Shown: positions 14,981-17,724 of the stretch, in pieces
Layout: every line of letters begins with the position of its first letter
Numbering within the stretch: the stretch's first letter is position 1
Assembly: GCA_027031565.1 (NCBI GenBank)
Contig: JALVPX010000084.1
Location: 12,380-30,103, forward strand
DNA from: Deltaproteobacteria bacterium
Lineage (GTDB): Bacteria; Desulfobacterota; Dissulfuribacteria; Dissulfuribacterales; JALVPX01
DNA: 17,724 bases
Direction: 5' to 3'
The notes under the pieces: generated by a model
Told to the model about the DNA's origin: nothing
What the model saw: the letters and a program-made list of their open reading frames with translations, nothing else
The model's database searches: none
Program-made: the position numbers and the translations under genes

Positions 14981-15009
14981 ATGTTAGGTCAGTAATGAAG
15001 GGCTGTCAA
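14981..15009 (-). promoter_or_regulatory. Sigma70-type promoter of trxA-trxB-bamD
   Basis: On the minus strand a perfect TTGACA (15004-15009) and TAACAT (14981-14986) are separated by exactly 17 bp. The likely start near 14974 gives a leader of about 26 nt before the trxA ATG. This is the best-looking promoter in the window. Confidence 0.75.
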
Positions 15010-15045
15010 GGAGATAAAGGAAAAAAGCGGATCTTTTAACAAGCT

Positions 15046-15065
15046 TGGTAAAGGTATTTTTACCA
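15046..15065. repeat. Perfect 7-bp inverted repeat between radA and trxA
   Basis: TGGTAAA (15046-15052) and TTTACCA (15059-15065) flank a 6-bp loop. It lies about 30 bp past the radA stop and 40 bp before the trxA -35. Neither strand has a T-run directly after the stem, so it is either a weak radA 3' hairpin or a binding site. Confidence 0.4.
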
Positions 15066-15094
15066 GTCAACCATTTGTTATTTTTTCCATTTTT

Positions 15095-16471
15095 TCAGAA
15101 AATATCCTCAAGTTGAAGGAGTTTGTTCATGGGCAGCAGCCCTTTATTGTACTTGTTGCTGAGCCCCTCCTTCTCAAGATTTGCTGCTGGAATAATGCAC
15201 TGTTTGAAACCAAGCCTCCAAGCCTCTTCCAGCCTCAGTTTTGCTCGTCCCACCGGTCTTATCTCCCCGGTCAGGCCCACTTCGCCAAAAACAGCACATC
15301 CGGCGGGCACAGGCCTCTGGCGCAAACTTGAATAGAGCGCCGTTATGACCCCGAGGTCCGCAGCAGGCTCAGTAAGCCTCATGCCCCCTGCGACATTCAA
15401 AAATATATCCTTATTATAGAAAGAGGCATTGAGATAGCGTTCACAAACTGCGATTAAAAGGGCCAGCCTGCTTGAATCAAAGCCAGTTGCAGTACGCCTG
15501 GGCGTGCCAAGATAGGAAGGCGCAACCAGTGCCTGCACCTCCACGAGAATGGGCCTGGTGCCTTCCACGCAGGGTACGGTCACCGAACCCGGCATACCAG
15601 TGCTTGAGCGGCTCATGAAAAGTTGGGACGGATTGCCTATTTCCTTCAACCCCGATGATGTCATTTCAAACACCCCTACTTCATGGGTAGGGCCGAAACG
15701 GTTCTTGACCGTGCGCAGAAGCCTGAAAGAATGCGTGCGGTCCCCTTCCAGATAGAGCACAGCATCCACCAGATGTTCCAAAACCCTGGGGCCTGCCAGG
15801 GAGCCCTCCTTCGTGACGTGCCCTACCAAGATTACAGGCAGCCCTGCTGTTTTCCCCGCTCCCATGAGCCTTGCCGCCCCCTCTCTGACCTGGGCAACGC
15901 TGCCAGGTGCCGAGGCAATGCTGCTGTGGTACAAGGTCTGCACCGAATCCACTGCCAGGACCTCTGGTGAATACTGACCTACCATGGATGTTATGGCCTC
16001 TACATCTGTTTCCGAGGCAACGAAAAGCGTATCCGGTATGTGGCCCAGCCTTTCAGACCTGAGCCTTATCTGTTCCAGAGACTCTTCCCCTGAAACATAG
16101 AGCACCTTGCGGCCTTCTGAGGCCAGCCCCATCAATATCTGCATAAGGATGGTCGATTTGCCTATGCCGGGCTCACCGGCAAGCAGAACTATGCCCCCTG
16201 ACACCAGACCCCCTCCAAGCACCCTGTCTGCCTCTGCCATTGTGGTGGAAATCCGCTGTTCCCCGCCACCGGAATCAACATCTTTCAGAGGCTGAGGAGC
16301 TGCCGAAGGCGCCCTACTCCGGTGCTTCTTCCCTGCTTCATCAGGCAAGGTTTCTTCTTCCAGGGTATTCCACCCCCCGCACCCAGGGCAGCGGCCGAGC
16401 CACTTTGCCTCGGTCTGACCGCACTCCTGACAGACATATACGTGTTTATCCTTTTTCACTCTGCTACCCAA
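15095..16471 (-). CDS. radA: DNA repair protein RadA (Sms)
   Basis: RadA is a RecA-like branch-migration helicase active in recombinational repair. The protein (458 aa from the longest start) has an N-terminal four-cysteine zinc finger (C14, C17, C28, C31), Walker A GEPGIGKS (99-106), Walker B VLAVDS (171-176), the family hallmark KNRFG (256-260) and a C-terminal Lon-protease-like domain with VAGGMRLTEPAADLG. The start is uncertain. The TTG at 16471 gives the longest form, while a GTG at 16459 would put the first cysteine nine residues in, as is usual for RadA. Neither has a strong Shine-Dalgarno. It follows the sensor kinase by 49 bp on the same strand and may share its transcript. Confidence 0.95.
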   Translation of the reverse strand: MGSRVKKDKHVYVCQECGQTEAKWLGRCPGCGGWNTLEEETLPDEAGKKHRSRAPSAAPQPLKDVDSGGGEQRISTTMAEADRVLGGGLVSGGIVLLAGEPGIGKSTILMQILMGLASEGRKVLYVSGEESLEQIRLRSERLGHIPDTLFVASETDVEAITSMVGQYSPEVLAVDSVQTLYHSSIASAPGSVAQVREGAARLMGAGKTAGLPVILVGHVTKEGSLAGPRVLEHLVDAVLYLEGDRTHSFRLLRTVKNRFGPTHEVGVFEMTSSGLKEIGNPSQLFMSRSSTGMPGSVTVPCVEGTRPILVEVQALVAPSYLGTPRRTATGFDSSRLALLIAVCERYLNASFYNKDIFLNVAGGMRLTEPAADLGVITALYSSLRQRPVPAGCAVFGEVGLTGEIRPVGRAKLRLEEAWRLGFKQCIIPAANLEKEGLSNKYNKGLLPMNKLLQLEDIF

Positions 16472-16520
16472 TCAAGCTGTTCCAACACCCCACATATACT
16501 GAAGACGCGTCTGTTGCCAG

Positions 16521-17702
16521 TCAAATAAAATCGGACTCCTCAGACCCAAGCGGAAGCCTAACCACTGCCTTTACACCGCCTTTTTCACTGCTGCCTACTG
16601 AGACCCTGCCTCCCATGGCAGTACACAACCGTTTCACAATGGCAAGTCCCAGGCCCGTACCCCGGGTCTTCGTAGTAACAAAGGGCTCAAAGAGCCTCGA
16701 CCTCACTTCCTCAGGCAGGCCTGGACCATTATCTTCCACTGTAATAATCAATTCTCCATCATTTATGACCATCTCGAGCCAGACCCTGCCATCCGGCTGC
16801 TCCTTGACTGCCTCAAGGCCATTTTGCACCAGATTTATGACAATCTGCATTAATTTGCCCCTGTCCGTCAAAATGTGGCCCTGATCACATTTTGCCACAA
16901 GACGCCTGCCTTCCTCCCTGATGGCAAGGCCTTTTAAAACCTCACGGCAGAACTCTTCCAGTGCAAACTCTTCGTTAAAGATGTCGAGCGGTCTGGCATA
17001 GGCCAGGAGGTTTGCAGTAAGCCTTTCAAGCCTGGCTGTTTCCTTGACGATTATGGCCAGATCCTCCCTTAGTTCAGGGTCCCCAGACTGTTCCAGGTGA
17101 TATTGAGCAAACCCCTTGATGCTGCTCAAGGGATTTCTGATCTCGTGAGCCAATACCGCCGCCATCTGGCCCAGGGCTGCCATGCGCTTTTGCTCCTCAA
17201 GCTGGGCCTGAAGAAGGAAATTTTTTCTCCACATCCAGAAAAAGAAGATGGCAAAAAGCCACAGAATTCCCAAGGCGCCCGCAATAAGTACCAGTTGAAC
17301 ATTTGCGCGCCTCACAATGGAATTTGCAGGATATGGGTGAAGCGCAATTCGCAAGCAATAGGGATCGGCAGAGGAAGCCCCTGGTTCCTTTCTCTCCTCC
17401 TTGGCCGTCTTGTGCAGATGCAGCGGAAAATCAAGCACGAATACGCGTTCTCCAGTGGCCAGTTTGGAAAAATGGTGGGACGGCGCCTTTTCCTTCAGAA
17501 CTTGGCTAACAAAGGGATCTGTTTCCCTTCTTCCCATGAGATTGGGATTGGAATGGAGTACTATATTGCCCATTTTATCATACAGGGCGAGAAATGCCAG
17601 ATCTGCCCACCTGTCGTCGGCCACCAGGTCGGAAAGTAGGTTTTTTTTCAGGCCCAAACGCTCCAGGGAAAAACCTATATTCACTGCAATGTCGATGGCC
17701 AT
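16521..17702 (-). CDS. Sensor histidine kinase, N-terminus probably short of one membrane helix
   Basis: This 393-aa kinase would autophosphorylate and pass phosphate to an unseen response regulator. Residues 1-130 form a sensor-like segment (AFLALYDKMGNIVLHSNP), followed by one membrane helix (about 135-157). The HisKA H-box LAHEIRNPLSS has the phospho-accepting His186. The catalytic domain has the N-box with N294, DNGPGLP (324-330) and TRGTGLGLAIV (347-355), giving an NtrB/AtoS-like core. Relatives usually have a first helix before the sensor domain. Here a TAG lies two codons upstream of the ATG, so that helix is not in this frame. Either the gene is frameshifted near the window edge or the start is genuine and unusual. 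Confidence 0.88.
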   Translation of the reverse strand: MAIDIAVNIGFSLERLGLKKNLLSDLVADDRWADLAFLALYDKMGNIVLHSNPNLMGRRETDPFVSQVLKEKAPSHHFSKLATGERVFVLDFPLHLHKTAKEERKEPGASSADPYCLRIALHPYPANSIVRRANVQLVLIAGALGILWLFAIFFFWMWRKNFLLQAQLEEQKRMAALGQMAAVLAHEIRNPLSSIKGFAQYHLEQSGDPELREDLAIIVKETARLERLTANLLAYARPLDIFNEEFALEEFCREVLKGLAIREEGRRLVAKCDQGHILTDRGKLMQIVINLVQNGLEAVKEQPDGRVWLEMVINDGELIITVEDNGPGLPEEVRSRLFEPFVTTKTRGTGLGLAIVKRLCTAMGGRVSVGSSEKGGVKAVVRLPLGSEESDFI

Positions 17703-17724
17703 TGTCTATAACCGCATTATCGAA

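Noticed and set aside
15046..15065. Inverted repeat as the radA terminator
   Set aside because: No T-run follows the stem on the minus strand. It is kept only as a repeat.
16240..16884. 214-aa open frame on the plus strand across radA and the kinase
   Set aside because: It is a low-information Ser/Pro-rich translation opposite two well-supported genes.

Overview
The window joins the right end of an integrated mobile element (about 1-3708) to an ordinary stretch of bacterial chromosome (about 3709-17724). The host genes point to an anaerobic, menaquinone-using deltaproteobacterium in the broad sense (Thermodesulfobacteriota, sulfate-reducer-like). The reasons are a UbiD/UbiX/UbiA set fitting the late futalosine menaquinone route, an NAD-type PyrK/PyrD dihydroorotate dehydrogenase, an EF-G resembling mitochondrial EFG1, and a trxA-trxB-bamD cluster. 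The taxon is inferred from family resemblance only.

Mobile part. A VirD4/TraD-like ATPase (119-1537, +) is followed by about 730 bp without genes. That stretch holds, in order, three short perfect hairpins (1563-1646), a DnaA-box match (1618-1626), ten copies of a 22-bp repeat (1697-2179) and an A/T-only patch (about 2208-2232). This is the layout of an iteron replication origin, although no initiator gene is in view. A P4-type tyrosine integrase follows (2271-3503, -). Its promoter region carries three copies of a 10-bp operator-like motif, and a 37-bp direct repeat lies between it and the 3' end of a tRNA-Ala(GGC) gene (3709-3784, -). The tRNA gene is the likely integration target. The far end of the element is outside the window.

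Chromosomal part, plus strand. ubiD-ubiX-ubiA-pyrK-pyrD (3926-8545) is a tightly packed, mostly overlapping operon. It pairs quinone-ring prenylation and decarboxylation with the fourth step of pyrimidine synthesis. After a 354-bp leader-like gap come fusA, a RecA-fold ATPase of unknown function and an OppD/DppD-type ABC ATPase (8906-12827).

Chromosomal part, minus strand. A sensor histidine kinase at the right edge is followed by radA (DNA repair). A clear sigma70-type promoter then drives trxA-trxB-bamD (thioredoxin system plus outer-membrane assembly lipoprotein), which converges on the ABC ATPase gene.

The points most worth a second look are the iteron and hairpin block beside the integrase, the operator and repeat arrangement at the integrase-tRNA junction, the uncharacterised ATPase behind fusA, and the kinase that seems to lack its first membrane helix.
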